A stretch of 64,000 bases of DNA from Entoloma clypeatum (taxonomy: Eukaryota > Basidiomycota > Agaricomycetes > Agaricales > Entolomataceae). Positions 33,673 through 44,402 of the stretch are shown one piece after another. The notes under the pieces were generated by a model. It was given only the letters and a program-made list of their open reading frames with translations, had not been told where the DNA came from and did no database searches. The position numbers were made by a program, and so were the translations under genes. Positions within the stretch are counted from its first letter, which is position 1; each line of letters begins with the position of its first letter. The stretch covers positions 5,456,001 through 5,520,000 of the forward strand of contig OY751486.1 of assembly GCA_963565915.1 (NCBI GenBank), read 5' to 3'.

Positions 33673-34044
33673 TCACTGTTCCCATCCCTCATTGTTGCCG
33701 GGATCGGACCAGTTCGGACTTTCCTTGAGGCTCCAATCATATATCAACTCCTCGTTGATGGCTACGGCGAGTTCAAGGCCTTTGATGGCCAGCCGAATGC
33801 GTTGATTTTCGATGACGAGGGTGCTGGTGTAATTTCCAAGAATTTGTTTTTCTTCAGGAGTCAGGGCGACGGGGAGATTGGGCAACGAATGAAGTCGGAT
33901 ATTCATCTGGTGATGGAGGAGGTCGGCAAGGGAAGTTTCAAGGGCATGGATTTGGTCTCTCATGGAGAGCGCTTTGTTCATAAGGGCGGCGATGGCGGGG
34001 TTGATGTTGGTGGTGGAGGTGGAGGTGACGATGGTGTTTGACAT
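33673..34044 (-). CDS. Extra ORF (ORF3) of gypsy element B
   Basis: 123 aa from ATG 34044 (MSNTIVTSTS), located between the end of pol and the 3' LTR. Homologous along its length to ORF3 of element A (40255-40623): both share ALSMRDQIHALETS, a DL/DI-L-H-x-Q-M-x-I-R-L-H segment, NYT-x-TL-hydrophobic-x-EN and a C-terminal DPG/DPN-x-N-x-GWE. It is mostly helical with a heptad-like middle and has no signal peptide or membrane segment, so it is not an env-like glycoprotein. The leader in front of it (ATATAGCCACCCCATTCTTC) is also conserved in A. Still open although the rest of B is broken. Function unknown. Confidence 0.75.
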   Translation of the reverse strand: MSNTIVTSTSTTNINPAIAALMNKALSMRDQIHALETSLADLLHHQMNIRLHSLPNLPVALTPEEKQILGNYTSTLVIENQRIRLAIKGLELAVAINEELIYDWSLKESPNWSDPGNNEGWEQ

Positions 34045-34451
34045 GGCAGTGAGGATGGTTGAGAGATAAAAGAAGAATGGGGTGGCTATATTGGGCAGGG
34101 AAAAGACTAGAGTGGGGAACTCGGTGTATGGTTGACTGATGAGGTCGATACTGCCATGGGTTTTGAGAACTCGTCTTTTATTGTGGACGAGACGGGTTCT
34201 GCCGATGGAAATCATGGATCAAATCTTGAGCGTTCTGAACATTAGCTCGAGGTTCCCATGTGTTTTCTTCTGGACCATATCCTTCCCACTGGACGAGGTA
34301 CTGGATCTTTTCAACCCTGAACTGTCCCTCTGGTTTCGGTAATGCCAAGACTGGTGCCGATGTAATTGCCCATATGAGACCTTCAAAAGCTTGCTGCTCT
34401 GTTGGTCCCCAAGTAAATGCGGTACCGCCTGTGAGTGTGGTGAGAGGTTTC
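34045..34451 (-). pseudogene. Gypsy B pol remnant: RNase H start fused to chromodomain
   Basis: Minus-strand frame reads [20 protein letters not shown], continues to [11 protein letters not shown] and then jumps to [20 protein letters not shown]. Element A has about 1.8 kb between the two points (38,170 and 39,995), encoding RNase H, the HHCC module and integrase. Both break points carry GAAA in A and one GAAA remains in B, consistent with a microhomology-mediated deletion. Confidence 0.85.
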
Positions 34452-34821
34452 TGTTACGGACTAACGACTACGGACGTATACGCTTACCTTTTCACTTTTA
34501 CTCATCGGCCCCCGCTTACACATATCGTATTATACTTTATTCCCTTTAGTATACTTCGCTCCCGCGCTGACTCGCTTTCCGCAGCTGTCTGACTCACTCC
34601 GCAGTCAGCTTACTCATTAGTGCATAGCCTTCCGCAGTCGCCTTACTCATGAGCACTGCCTTTCGCAGTTACTGACTCATTCGCTACCGCTTATAGTCAG
34701 TACTATATAAACCTTATGTACCATAGCTACATTCCTTAGATTTAGCAATCACATTGCTCTTCGCCTTTCCATCTTCCTGCATACTCTGCCCGAACCTTGG
34801 AACGGTTTGTTACGCATAACA
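34452..34821 (+). repeat. Gypsy A 5' LTR
   Basis: 370 bp, TGTTACGGAC ... GCATAACA. TATATAA at 34704-34710 lies 34 bp before AGATTTAGCAA (34738-34748), the predicted transcription start, which would make U3 about 286 bp. It contains a GACTCAYTCCGCAG-type subrepeat array in U3 (CTGACTCGC, CTGACTCAC, CTTACTCAT). Confidence 0.95.
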
Positions 34822-34823
34822 AG

Positions 34824-34834
34824 TTGCTAAATCT
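34824..34834 (+). promoter_or_regulatory. Gypsy A primer-binding site of self-priming type
   Basis: TTGCTAAATCT begins 2 bp after the 5' LTR and is the exact reverse complement of AGATTTAGCAA (34738-34748), the sequence 34 bp after the TATA start and so the predicted 5' end of the RNA. The 11-nt length and layout are those of Schizosaccharomyces Tf1, which primes from its own RNA 5' end. Element B has the same pair (44476-44486 and 44390-44400). Confidence 0.75.
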
Positions 34835-35612
34835 CGTTAGGTTCGCCCAGAGCGAAGAGAGCAACTACCAGACGAGTCAAGACGTTGCGCTTCTTTGAAG
34901 ACTTCACCAGTAACCCATTCAGCACGCCAGAAGCCCGACAGGAGGAGCTAAGTCCTCGAGACAGTATCGATTTTACGCTTATCCAGCAGTACATCGAATC
35001 GGAGATCCGTCGCATCCTACAGCAGGTGCTTGACGAAGGACTAGACAACGACGAGCATCGCCCCCACGGCGAGATAGCAGAGAGCATCCATCTTGCTCGG
35101 CAACACCAGATCACGCGTTACAATGCCCGACAGAACGAACTCGAAAGCTTTCGCGTTCAAGAAGGACCTCAGACAGGTCGGATCACAGAGATCAGAGAGT
35201 TTATCGGTGTCCAGACAACCGTTATCAGAAGATTGATTAGGACGCTCACATCGAGACGTCCCAGAGCCACATCATCACGTCCTACTCGAAGCAGCAGATC
35301 TACGCCCACTTCACCATCGAAGAACAACAAACCGAGTACAACCGTTGGGCACGAAACGAGAGACTTGACCCCTTCTCGCGACCAACAGACGCACAGGAAC
35401 AGAGATTCCTTAGAGATCTACAGAGGAAATACCCCGAACATTTTGCCACCGATTCCGCCGACGAGTCCCCTGACGAATTTACTTTTGACTCCGCGCAGTC
35501 AGATACCGAACAGACACCTAGAACAGGGACTGATTTTCAACCCCTACCTATATCCCGAACCCCATCTTCATCCCAACAATCCGACACCTCTCCTACTCCG
35601 CAGGTTCTAGAC
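34835..35612 (+). other. Gypsy A leader with two overlapping open frames
   Basis: One frame is open from about 34885 to 35610 (FFEDFTSNPFSTPEARQEEL and on). Another, open from about 35250, runs directly into gag. Element B keeps both frames with the same offset. In B the frames begin with ATG where A has ACG (at 34885-34890 and near 35270), and B has a TGA in the first frame where A has CGA. Whether they are translated is unclear. Confidence 0.5.
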
Positions 35613-36482
35613 ATGGCAGAAGCACCGACAGTACAAACAATGGATACGTCCAAGATCATCAAAGATCCTGGGATGTTCAAAGACAGACACACCTTTGACG
35701 AGTGGTGAAAAGCCACCAAATTATACATCAGGTTCCAGAAGGGCCTGTCCGACGATCAGAAGATTCTTGCGGTGTTATCCCGCATGATGGAAGGGTCCGG
35801 TAAACACTGGGCCAGCAACAAGTTAGACGACCTTGCCACTGATGGCGAGAACATCACCTGGTTAGGATTCTCAGACGACATCGCTACGCGATTCTCTATT
35901 GCCAACAAGTCGGCAGCGGGCAAGGCGAAACTCGAAGTCCTGAAACAGGAGAAACGCACCATCGACGAATTCTTGGACGAATTCGAAGAGATCTTGAAGC
36001 TGTCAAACCTTGGCGAAGAAACTGGGAAATACATCCTGGAAAAGAACGTCAACCGCAGAATTTCGGAACAAGTGGCTAGCGATGGCAAAACGTACACTGA
36101 TTATGCAAAGGAGATCCGAAACAAGGGATGACAGATGGAGGGACATGCATTAGTCATCCGAGGGGGTGGCGACACATGCACCGGATCGGGCACCACTTAT
36201 GGCGGTCAAGGCAAAGCCATGGAGATCGACAAAGCAGGAGTAGCCCGTTGCTACAACTGTCAACGCTTTGGTCACCTTGCCAAAGACTGCAAAGCCCCAA
36301 AGAAGAAAGATGGTCGTAAGTGTTTCAACTGCGACCAAGAAGGACATATCGCGCGCAACTGCCGCAAGCCGAAGAAGAACTCTGGAAGGATTAGGAAGGT
36401 GTCTGATGGAGATACCGATGATGACGATGAAACCATCACCATAGAGACCGATGAGAAGGATTTTCCCAAAGGGTCCGATTAA
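35613..36482 (+). pseudogene. Gypsy A gag
   Basis: From ATG 35613 (MAEAPTVQTMDTSK). The capsid part has MFKDRHTFDEW, MMEGSGKHWASNKLD and LGFSDDIATRFS. Two CCHC zinc knuckles follow, CYNCQRFGHLAKDC and CFNCDQEGHIARNC. An acidic tail ends at the stop 36480-36482. Two in-frame stops interrupt it: TGA at 35706-35708 where B has TGG (Trp), and TGA at 36129-36131 where B has CGA (Arg). B's intact codons show these are mutations rather than programmed stops. It would form the virus-like particle core. Confidence 0.88.
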
Positions 36483-39400
36483 ACGACGCTAAGTCGCGAC
36501 CCTTATCCATTAAACGAACTCGCTTGCCTGGTGCAACTACAGACAATATAACTTATGTTATCCCTGCAAAGCGAGCCGTTGCGTCAACTAAGATTGTCAA
36601 GGGAGATAAACCTCCGAAACGACGAGAGATCAAGCTGCAAGCTCAGATCAAAACATGACGAGGACCAAAGGCCATTCGACCCGAGGTTGATAGCGGATGT
36701 GAACGCACATGTATCCATCCCAGAATAGTACGCGAACAGAACCTTCCCACACGTGGAATAAAGCCCATATCAATCCTAAATGCGGATGGATCGCCGAACC
36801 GACAACAGAAAGCAGAAAAACTTGCCGAAGTCAAGCTGGACCTAGGAACACACCAGGAAACCATGGAAGCGATGGTATTGGACATTGGGAGAACAGACAT
36901 GCTTTTGGGACATGACTGGTTGGTGCACCACAACCCCACAATCAACTGGACGACCGGCGCTGTAACATTCAACCGATGCCCATCAACATGCCAAACCAAA
37001 CACTCGGATTTCAGGGTTAACCTTAATGGTCGCAAACATCGGGTTCGCATGGTGGAAGTACGAGACAAGGACGCGCCCAAGAAATCAGATCAGAATTGGA
37101 AGCCCGGAGACCCCATATTGGAAGCAGTTACTCCCACACCACCTCCCACAACCAAACGACCCTCATACATCGAACATTTTGCCCACCTCTTTGAAAAAGA
37201 AAACTTCGACAAGATCCCAAAGGAAAGAGAATGGGACCACGGCATCGAACTTACACCGGATGCACCAAAGGAGCTAGGAGGAAACACGTACCCTATGACC
37301 CAAAAGGAGCAAGAAGAACTGGACGAATTCATCGATGAAGGCCTGGCAACTGGAAAGATCCGACCGTCCAAATCCCCTCATGCATCACCCTGCTTCTTCA
37401 TTAACAATAAAGACGGTTCCAAACGATTGGTACAGGATTATCGCACGGTCAATAAATTCACGGTTAAGGACAAATTCCCACTCCCACGCATCAACGACCT
37501 CTTGGATGTATTGAAGGACGCAGTCTACTTCAACAAAATGGACATCATGTGGGGATACAATAACGTGCGAATCAAGAAGGGTGACGAATGGAAAGCCGCC
37601 TTCCTGACCAGCCGAGGATTGTTTGAACCATTGGTCATGTTTTTCGGTCTCTGCAACTCCCCGGGAACGTTCTCTCGGATGATGGCCAGCCTATTCAGGG
37701 ATCAGATCCGTCGGCGCATCTGTGTGATTTACATGGATGACATAGTGGTTATTAATAAAACCAAGGAAGAACTCGCCCGGAACACCGAAGAGATCTTGCA
37801 GATTCTGTCAGACAATGACCTGTTCCTAAAGGAGAAGAAGTGTCTTTGGGAAGTAATGAAATGCCCCATATTGGGATATGTCGTTGGAGAAGGGCATGTT
37901 GAGATGGAAACTGAAAAGGTGGACACAATCCGGAACTGGCGAGTACCCACATCAAAAAAGGAAGTCCAGAAGTTCCTGGGATTTGCCAATTTTTATCGAC
38001 GCTTTATTGAAGGATACTCGAACATCGCAAAGCCACTCACAACACTTACGGGAAATACAGCATTCACGTGGGGACCAATGGCGCAAGAAGCATTTGAAGG
38101 TCTCATACGGGCAATCACGACGGCACCAGTCTTGGCATTGCCCAAACCGGACGGACAGTTCAGGGTCGAAACCGATGCATCGGGTTATGCGATTGGAGCG
38201 GTACTTTCACAGAAACAAGACGACAAGTGGCATCCTATCGCGTTCTTGTCGCGGACCATGTCCGCGGCCGAACAGAATTACGAGATATATGACAAGGAAC
38301 TCTTGGCAGTCATGGAAGCACTGAAGGACTGGCGACATTATCTACTTGAAGCCAAGGAGCGTTTCGAGATCTTAACCGATCACAAAAACCTGGAGTATTT
38401 CCGGCGCCCTCAGGACCTAAACCAACGACAGAGGCGCTGGAAGATGAAGTTACAAGACTATGACTTCGAATTGCGACATGTACCTGGGAAGACAAACGCG
38501 AAAGCAGACATCCTGTCACGTTTACCCTGGTATGAGACGGAACTCGAGCCGCAGGACAGCGACCAAATGCTCAAGGAGGGGCTATTTTTGAAACGATTGG
38601 AATCAGAAGATGTGATACAAATGGAGATGTTCACGGAGGAACAATTCTTTGAAGGGGGTGAAACATCTGATTCCATCAAAATCGGAAACATCACAACCAT
38701 CGAAAACCCATGGATCGCACACATCAAGGCCTCGAATCACATGGAGACAGAAGTAGCCCAGGGTCTGAAGAAGAATCCTCACTGGTACCAGCAGGAAAAT
38801 GGCATCACCTACGCAGGAGAACGAGTCTATGTTCCACCAGACCCACAATTGCGCCAAGAACTGATGTTTGAAGCGCACGATGCACCAGTGGCAGGACATC
38901 CAGGACAATATCGAACACATGAACTCCTCACTCGCACCTACTGGTGGCCCACATCCTACATGACGTAAAGAAGTATGTGAAAGGTTGTGACACCTGTCAA
39001 CGTAACAAGATCAGCCGCCAAAGGAGACACGCCCCTCTACACCCTAACGCCGCGCCAAGTCAACCATGGGAAGACATAGGGATTGACGTCGTGGGACCGA
39101 TACCAGAATCTGATGGGAAGAACGCAATTCTGGTCATCACGGACAGACATTCAAAGATGCTTCATCTCATCCCGACAACCGTGGAACTATCGGCTGAAGG
39201 ATTAGCCAAGATCTATCGGGACCAGATATGGAAGCTTCATGGGATCCCCAAGAAGATCATCAGCGATAGGGGACCACAGTTCGCTGCGAAGTTCATGGAG
39301 ATACTCTGCCGCATGTTGGGGATCAAGAGGAACCTGTCCACCGCGTACCACCCACAGACTGATGGACAGGCCGAGCGATCGCATCAGGAAACAGAAGCAT

Positions 39401-40131
39401 TCTTACGAACCTTTGTCAACCATCTACAGGATGATTGGGCGGAATGGATCGCAATCGCAGAGTTCCAGTACAATGACAAAGAGCACCAGGCAACGAAGCA
39501 CACCCCATTCTACCTCAACTACGGTTTACATCCATGGAAGGGAGAACTCGTGTTAGAGGATACCAATCCGGCTGCCAACGACTTCTTGAAAAAACTCAAA
39601 CAGGCACGAGAAGAAGCCAATGCCGCGCTGAAACAAGCACAGGATCAGATGAAGAAGACAGTTGACACACGGCGAAGTCCGTCTCGGGACTACCGCATCG
39701 GAGACAAGGTGTGGCTGGAAGGAACTAACATCAGGACCGATCGACCCTCAAAGAAACTTGATGCACTCCGACATGGACCATTCAAAGTCCTAGAGAAGAA
39801 AGGAGCTAGCGCGTACCTTCTTGATCTTCCGAAGACTTGGAAGATGATTCACCCTGTGTTCAACGAGACCCTGTTGTCACCATATGAAACTCCGAAGTAC
39901 GCCATCCAGAAAAAGAAACCAGCCCCTGATCCGATCATCGTCGAAGGACGAGAAGAGTACCATGTGTCTACGATTCTGGACTCTCGAAAGTTCCGCGGAA
40001 AGATCCAGTACCTCGTCCAATGGGAAGGATATGGCCCAGAAGAGAACACATGGGAACCGCGAGCTAATGTTCAGAACGCTCAAGATTTGATCCGTGATTT
40101 CCATCGGCAGAACCCGTCGCGTCCACGATAA
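36483..40131 (+). pseudogene. Gypsy A pol: protease, RT, RNase H, integrase, chromodomain
   Basis: Protease region with VDSGCERTC (about 36,685) and MLLGHDWLVHHNP. RT has PCFFINNKDGSKRLVQDYR and active site YMDD (37730-37741). RNase H has VETDASGYAIGAVL, DKELLAVMEAL and LTDHKNLEYF. The integrase HHCC module ends in CDTCQRNK. The catalytic core has [22 protein letters not shown] and [10 protein letters not shown] (D, D, E). The C-terminal chromodomain is [13 protein letters not shown] ... [17 protein letters not shown], which directs integration to chromatin in chromoviruses. Damaged by TGA at 36656-36658 and by a one-base loss in a C run near 38949-38951 that separates RT-RNase H from integrase. 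Confidence 0.9.
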
Positions 40132-40254
40132 AAGACACCCGTTGAAAGCAGCCAACAACATCGACCTCATCAGTCAAAACCCACCGAGTTCCCCGCTCCG
40201 TCTTCAAATATAGCTACTCCATTCTTCCTCTATCTCTCCAACATCCTCCGCACC
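40132..40254 (+). promoter_or_regulatory. Conserved leader of gypsy A ORF3
   Basis: AATATAGCTACTCCATTCTTCC followed by CTATCTCTCCAACATCCTCC precedes the ORF3 ATG and is largely conserved in element B (ATATAGCCACCCCATTCTTC). A TATA-like and pyrimidine-rich block suggests a separate transcript start. Inference only. Confidence 0.4.
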
Positions 40255-40623
40255 ATGTCCAACATCACCGCCGCCTCCACCGATGCTTCCGATATCAACC
40301 CCACCATCACCACCCTCATCGGCGAAGCGCTCTCCATGCGCGACCAGATCCATGCGCTCGAAACCTCCGTTGCCGACATCCTCCACCGGCAGATGCATAT
40401 CCGCCTTCATACCCTCTCCGATTTACCAACCGCCCCCACCGCTGAGGAGAAAATCATCCTCAAAAATTATACCAACACCCTTGCTGTCGAGAATCGACGC
40501 CTTCGCCTCGCCGTTCGAGGTTTAGAGTTTGCCACGGCGGTAAACGATGAACTGATAAAGGATTGGGGTAACCGAGTTGACCCTGCCTGGGCCGATCCAA
40601 ATGGCAACGATGGATGGGAGTAG
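40255..40623 (+). CDS. Extra ORF (ORF3) of gypsy element A
   Basis: 122 aa (MSNITAASTDASDINPTITT), between the pol stop at 40131 and the 3' LTR at 40661. Intact in A while gag and pol carry stops. Aligns end to end with ORF3 of B (33673-34044), with conserved ALSMRDQIHALETS, DILHRQMHIRLHTL, EEK-x-I-L-x-NYT and GWE at the C-terminus. Differences are often conservative, which suggests past selection on the protein. Position equals that of env in some Ty3/gypsy groups, but there is no signal peptide or membrane helix. Function unknown. Confidence 0.78.
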   Translation: MSNITAASTDASDINPTITTLIGEALSMRDQIHALETSVADILHRQMHIRLHTLSDLPTAPTAEEKIILKNYTNTLAVENRRLRLAVRGLEFATAVNDELIKDWGNRVDPAWADPNGNDGWE

Positions 40624-40660
40624 GTAGTCTGTGAGGACACAGACCTTGAGGAGGGGAACA

Positions 40661-41030
40661 TGTTACGGACTAATGACTACGGACGTATACGCTTACCTTT
40701 TCACTTTTACTCATCGGCCCCCGCTTACACATATCGTATTATACTTTATTCCCTTTAGTATACTTCGCTCCCGCGCTGACTCGCTTTCCGCAGCTGTCTG
40801 ACTCACTCCGCAGTCAGCTTACTCATTAGTGCATAGCCTTCCGCAGTCGCCTTACTCATGCGCACTGCCTTTCACAGTTACTGACTCATTCGCTACCGCT
40901 CATAGTCAGTACTATATAAACCTTATGTACCATAGCTACATTCCTTAGATTTAGCAATCACATTGCTCTTTGCCTTTCCATCTTCCTGCATACTCTGCCC
41001 GAACCTTGGAACGGTTTGTTACGCATAACA
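40661..41030 (+). repeat. Gypsy A 3' LTR
   Basis: 370 bp, same length as the 5' LTR. Visible differences from it include AATG for AACG near the start, TTCACAG for TTTCGCAG-type sequence, and CTTTGCC for CTTCGCC. Followed by the target duplication gtttc. Confidence 0.95.
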
Positions 41031-41035
41031 GTTTC

Positions 41036-42410
41036 ACGATGTTTGAGTACCCTTCAATAAAACGTCGATAGAAGTTAGCAAATACAAGGAACTTCTGAAC
41101 TTCCTTTTTTGATGTGGGTGCTCGCCAGTTTCGAATTGTATCCACCTTCTCAGTTTCCATCTCGACACGTCCCTCACCAACCACATATCCCAATATAGGA
41201 CATTTTGTTACTTCCCATAAACACTTCTTCTCCTTTAGGAACAAATCATTGTCCAATAGGATCTGTAGGATTTCTTTGGTGTTTTGCGCGAGTTCTTCCT
41301 TGGTTTTACCGATAACCACGATGTCATCCATGTAGATCACGCAGATACGTCGGCGGATCTGGTCCCGGAATAGACTAGCCATCATTCAAGAGAACGTTCC
41401 TGGACTGTTGCAAAGACCGAAAAACATGACCAATGGTTCGAACAATCCTCGACTGGTGAGGAAGGCAGCTTTCCATTCATCGCCCTCCTTAATCCGGACG
41501 TTGTTATAGCCCCACATGATGTCCATTTTATTGAAGTAGACTGCATCTTTCAGTACATCCAAGAGATTGGATATTCATGGGAGTGGGAACCTGTCTTTGA
41601 CCGTGTATTTATTGACCATGCGGTAATCTTGTACCAATTGTTTGGAGCCATCCTTCTTGTTGATGAAGAAGCAAGGGGAGGCGTAAGGGGATTTGGACGG
41701 GCGGATCTTTTCTGTTGCTAGACCCTCATCAATGAATGTGTCCAATTCCTCTTGTTCTTTTTGCGTCATAGGATATGTATTTCCCCCTAGTTCCTTTGAT
41801 GCGTCCGGTGTAAGTTCGATACCATGGTCCCATTCCCTCTCCTTTGGGATCTTATCAAAGTTCTCTTTCTCGAAAAGATGAGCAAATCGTTCAACATATG
41901 AGGGTCGTTTGGTTGTGGGAGGTGGTGTGGGAGTGACAGCTTCCAAAATAGGGTCTCCAGGCTTCCATTTCTGATCCGACTTTTTGGGTGCATCTTTGTC
42001 GCGCACCTCAACCATGCGAACCCGGTGTTTGCGACCATCAAGGTCAACCCTGAAATCTGAGTGTTTGGTTCAACATGTTGTTGGGCACCGGTTAAATGTT
42101 ACCACACCGGTTGTCCAATTGATTGTGGGGTTGTGGTGTACCAACCAGTCATGTCCCAAGAGCATGTCCATTCTCCCAATGTCCAGTACCATTGCTTCCA
42201 TGGTTTCCTGATGTGCTCCCAAATCCAGTTTAACTTCGGCAAGTTGGCTTGCTTTCTGTTGTCGATTTGGTGACCCATCCACATTTAGAATTGCTATGGG
42301 CGGTATTCCTCGCATGGGGAGGTTCTGTTCGCGTACTATTCTGGGATGGTTCTATTGTCTGCAGTCATACAAGGCAAGCAAGTCCGTTTAATAGATAAGG
42401 GTCGCGACTT
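41036..42410 (-). pseudogene. Gypsy B protease and RT part
   Basis: Minus-strand remains of pol. Protease/linker with VDGSPNRQQKASQLAEVK and MLLGHDWLVHHNP. RT starts PCFFINKKDGSKQLVQDYRM, with a break after DRFPLP near 41575, then MMASLFRDQIRRRICVIYM and active site YMDD (about 41,325). It continues to FIEGYSNIVK, where element A interrupts it. Frame changes near 41390 and 41575 and a lost protease start show it is dead. Confidence 0.88.
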
Positions 42411-43611
42411 AGCGTCGTTTAATCGGACCCTTCGGGAAAATCCTTCTCGTCGGCTTCTAAGATTGTGGCAGTTGCGCGCGATATGGCCTTCTTGGTCACA
42501 GTTGAAACACTTGCGACCATCTTTCTTCTTTGGGAGCGCTACAGTCTTTAGCCAGATGACCGAAGCGTTGACAGTTGTAGCAATGGGCTACTCCTGCTTT
42601 GTCGATTTCCATGGCTTTGCCCTGACCACCATAATGTTACGGACTTACCGGTTTGTATGTTACGCACTTTTCCCTTGCATTGTACCTTCGTTATTTCTTT
42701 GACTCATCGGACCGCTTATTCATTTACCTTTACTCTACCATTCTCCTTTAGTATACTTCGCTCCTGCGCTGACTCGCACTCCGCAGTAGGGATTACTCAG
42801 TCCGCAGTCGTCTGACTCACTTCGCACTGCCTTTCCGCAGTTACTGACTCATCCGCACTGCCTTCTGCAGCTACTGACTCACTCGCTACCGCTCGTAGCC
42901 AGTACTATATAAACCCCATGTACCATAGCTACATTCCTTAGATTTAGCAATCACTTTGCTCTTTGCCTTTCCACTTCCTGCATACTCTGCCTGAACCTTG
43001 GAACGGTTTGTTAAGCATAACACATAAGTGGTACCCAATCCGGTGCGCATGTCGCCGCCACCTTCGATGACCAGTGCATGTCCTTCCATCTGTCGTCCCT
43101 TGTTTCGGATCTCCTTTGCATAATCGGTGTACGTTTTGCCATCGCTAGCCACTTGTTCAGAGATTCTGCGGTTGACATTCTTCTCTAGGATGTATTTCCC
43201 AGTTTCTTCACCAAGGTTTGACAGTTTCAAGAGTACTTCGAATTCATCCAAGAATTCATCAACGGTGCATTTCTCTTGTTTCAGGACTTCGAGTCTGGCT
43301 TTGGCAGCGACCGATTTGTTGGCGATGGAGAATCGTGTGGCGATATCATCGGAAAAACCTAGCCAGGTGATGTTCTCGTTGTCAACAGCAAGAGCGTCTA
43401 ATTTATTACTGGCCCAGTGTCTGCCGGACCCTTCCATCATGCGGGATAGCACCGCAAGAATCTTCTGATCATCTGTGAGGCTCTTTTGGAACCTGATGTA
43501 TAGTTTGGTGGCTTTCCACCACTCATCAAAGGTGTATCTGTCCTTGAACATCCCAGGATCCTTGATGATCTTGGATGTATCCATTGTTTGTACAGCTGGA
43601 GCTTCTGCCAT
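42411..43611 (-). pseudogene. Gypsy B gag, interrupted by a solo LTR
   Basis: ATG 43611 (MAEAPAVQTMDTSK). The capsid region is intact through NKGRQMEGHALV and keeps the Trp and Arg codons that are stops in element A. After GLGTTY the solo LTR 42635-43022 intrudes. Beyond it, zinc-knuckle remnants (YNCQRFGHLAKDC-like and KCFNCDQEGHIARN) follow in shifted frames to about 42,420. Confidence 0.85.
42635..43022 (+). repeat. Solo gypsy LTR with target duplication
   Basis: 388 bp, TGTTACGGACTTACC ... TTAAGCATAACA, flanked by the 5-bp duplication cataa (42630-42634 and 43023-43027). It carries the same TATATAA and AGATTTAGCAA as elements A and B. A left-over of LTR-LTR recombination of a related element inserted in B gag. 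Confidence 0.93.
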
Positions 43612-44389
43612 GTCTAGAGTCTGCAGAGGAGAACAGGGGTCGGGTTGTTGGGATGAAGATGGGGTTCAGGATACAGGTAAGGATTGAAAATGAGTCCCTG
43701 TTCTAGGCGTCTGTTCGATATCTGACTGCGTGGAGTTAAAAGTAAATTCGTCAGGGGACTCGTCGGCGGAATCGGTGGCAAAACGTTCAGAGTATTTCCT
43801 CTGTAAATCTCTAAGGAATCTCTGTTCCTGCGCGTCTGTTGGTCTCGAGAAGGGGTCAAGTCTCTCGTTTCGTGCCCAGCAGTTGTACTCGGTCTGTTGT
43901 TCTTCGGTGGTGAAGTGGGCGTAGATCTGCTGCTTCAAGTAAGACATGATGATGTGGCTCTGGGACGTCTCGATGTGAGCGTCCTAATCAATCTTCTGAT
44001 AACGGTTGTCTGGACACCGATAAACTCTCTGATCTCTGTGATCCGACCTGTCTGAGGTCCTTCTTGAACGCGAAAGCTTTCGAGTTCGTTCTGTCGGGCG
44101 TTGTAACGCGCGATCTGGTGTTGCCGAGCAAGATGGATGCTCACTGCTATCTCGCCGTGGGGGCGATGCTCGTTGTTGTCTAGTTCTTCGTCAAGCACCT
44201 GCTGTAGGATGTGACGGATCTCCGACTCGATGTACTGCTGGATAAGCGTAAAATCGATACTGTCTCAAGGACTTAGCTCCTCCTGTCGGGCTTCTGGCAT
44301 GCTGAATGGGTTACTGGTGAAGTCTTCAAAGAAGCGTGACATCTTGACTCGTCTGGTAGTTGCTGTCTTCGCTCTGGGTGAACCTAACG
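43612..44389 (-). other. Gypsy B leader with two overlapping frames
   Basis: Equivalent of 34835-35612 in A. Frame one starts ATG 44342 (MSRFFEDFTSNPFS) and meets TGA near 44275, where A has CGA. Frame two starts ATG 43947 (MSYLKQQIYAHF), overlapping the end of frame one (43935) by 13 nt. Confidence 0.5.
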
Positions 44390-44400
44390 AGATTTAGCAA
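44390..44400 (-). promoter_or_regulatory. Gypsy B primer-binding site of self-priming type
   Basis: On the coding (minus) strand TTGCTAAATCT starts 2 bp after the 5' LTR. It is the exact complement of AGATTTAGCAA within the LTR (44476-44486), as in element A. Confidence 0.72.
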
Positions 44401-44402
44401 CT

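Larger units (their letters stand above)
34452..41030 (+). mobile_element. Chromodomain Ty3/gypsy element A, full length, with mutations
   Basis: 6,579 bp with 370-bp LTRs at 34452-34821 and 40661-41030 and a 5-bp target duplication gtttc (34447-34451 and 41031-41035). Internal order is leader, gag, protease-RT-RNase H-integrase-chromodomain, ORF3, polypurine tract GAGGAGGGGAACA, 3' LTR. The LTRs differ at only about five visible sites, mostly transitions and some at CpG, so insertion is comparatively recent. Three in-frame stops and one frameshift disable it. Confidence 0.95.

Noticed and set aside
33219..33740. Frames of 140-170 codons inside the gypsy LTRs (also 44394-44816)
   Set aside because: They lie within LTR sequence and arise from its subrepeats; no similarity to Gag or Pol.
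40255..40623. Reading ORF3 of element A as an env gene
   Set aside because: Position fits, but there is no signal peptide, membrane helix or cysteine pattern; the protein looks soluble and helical.
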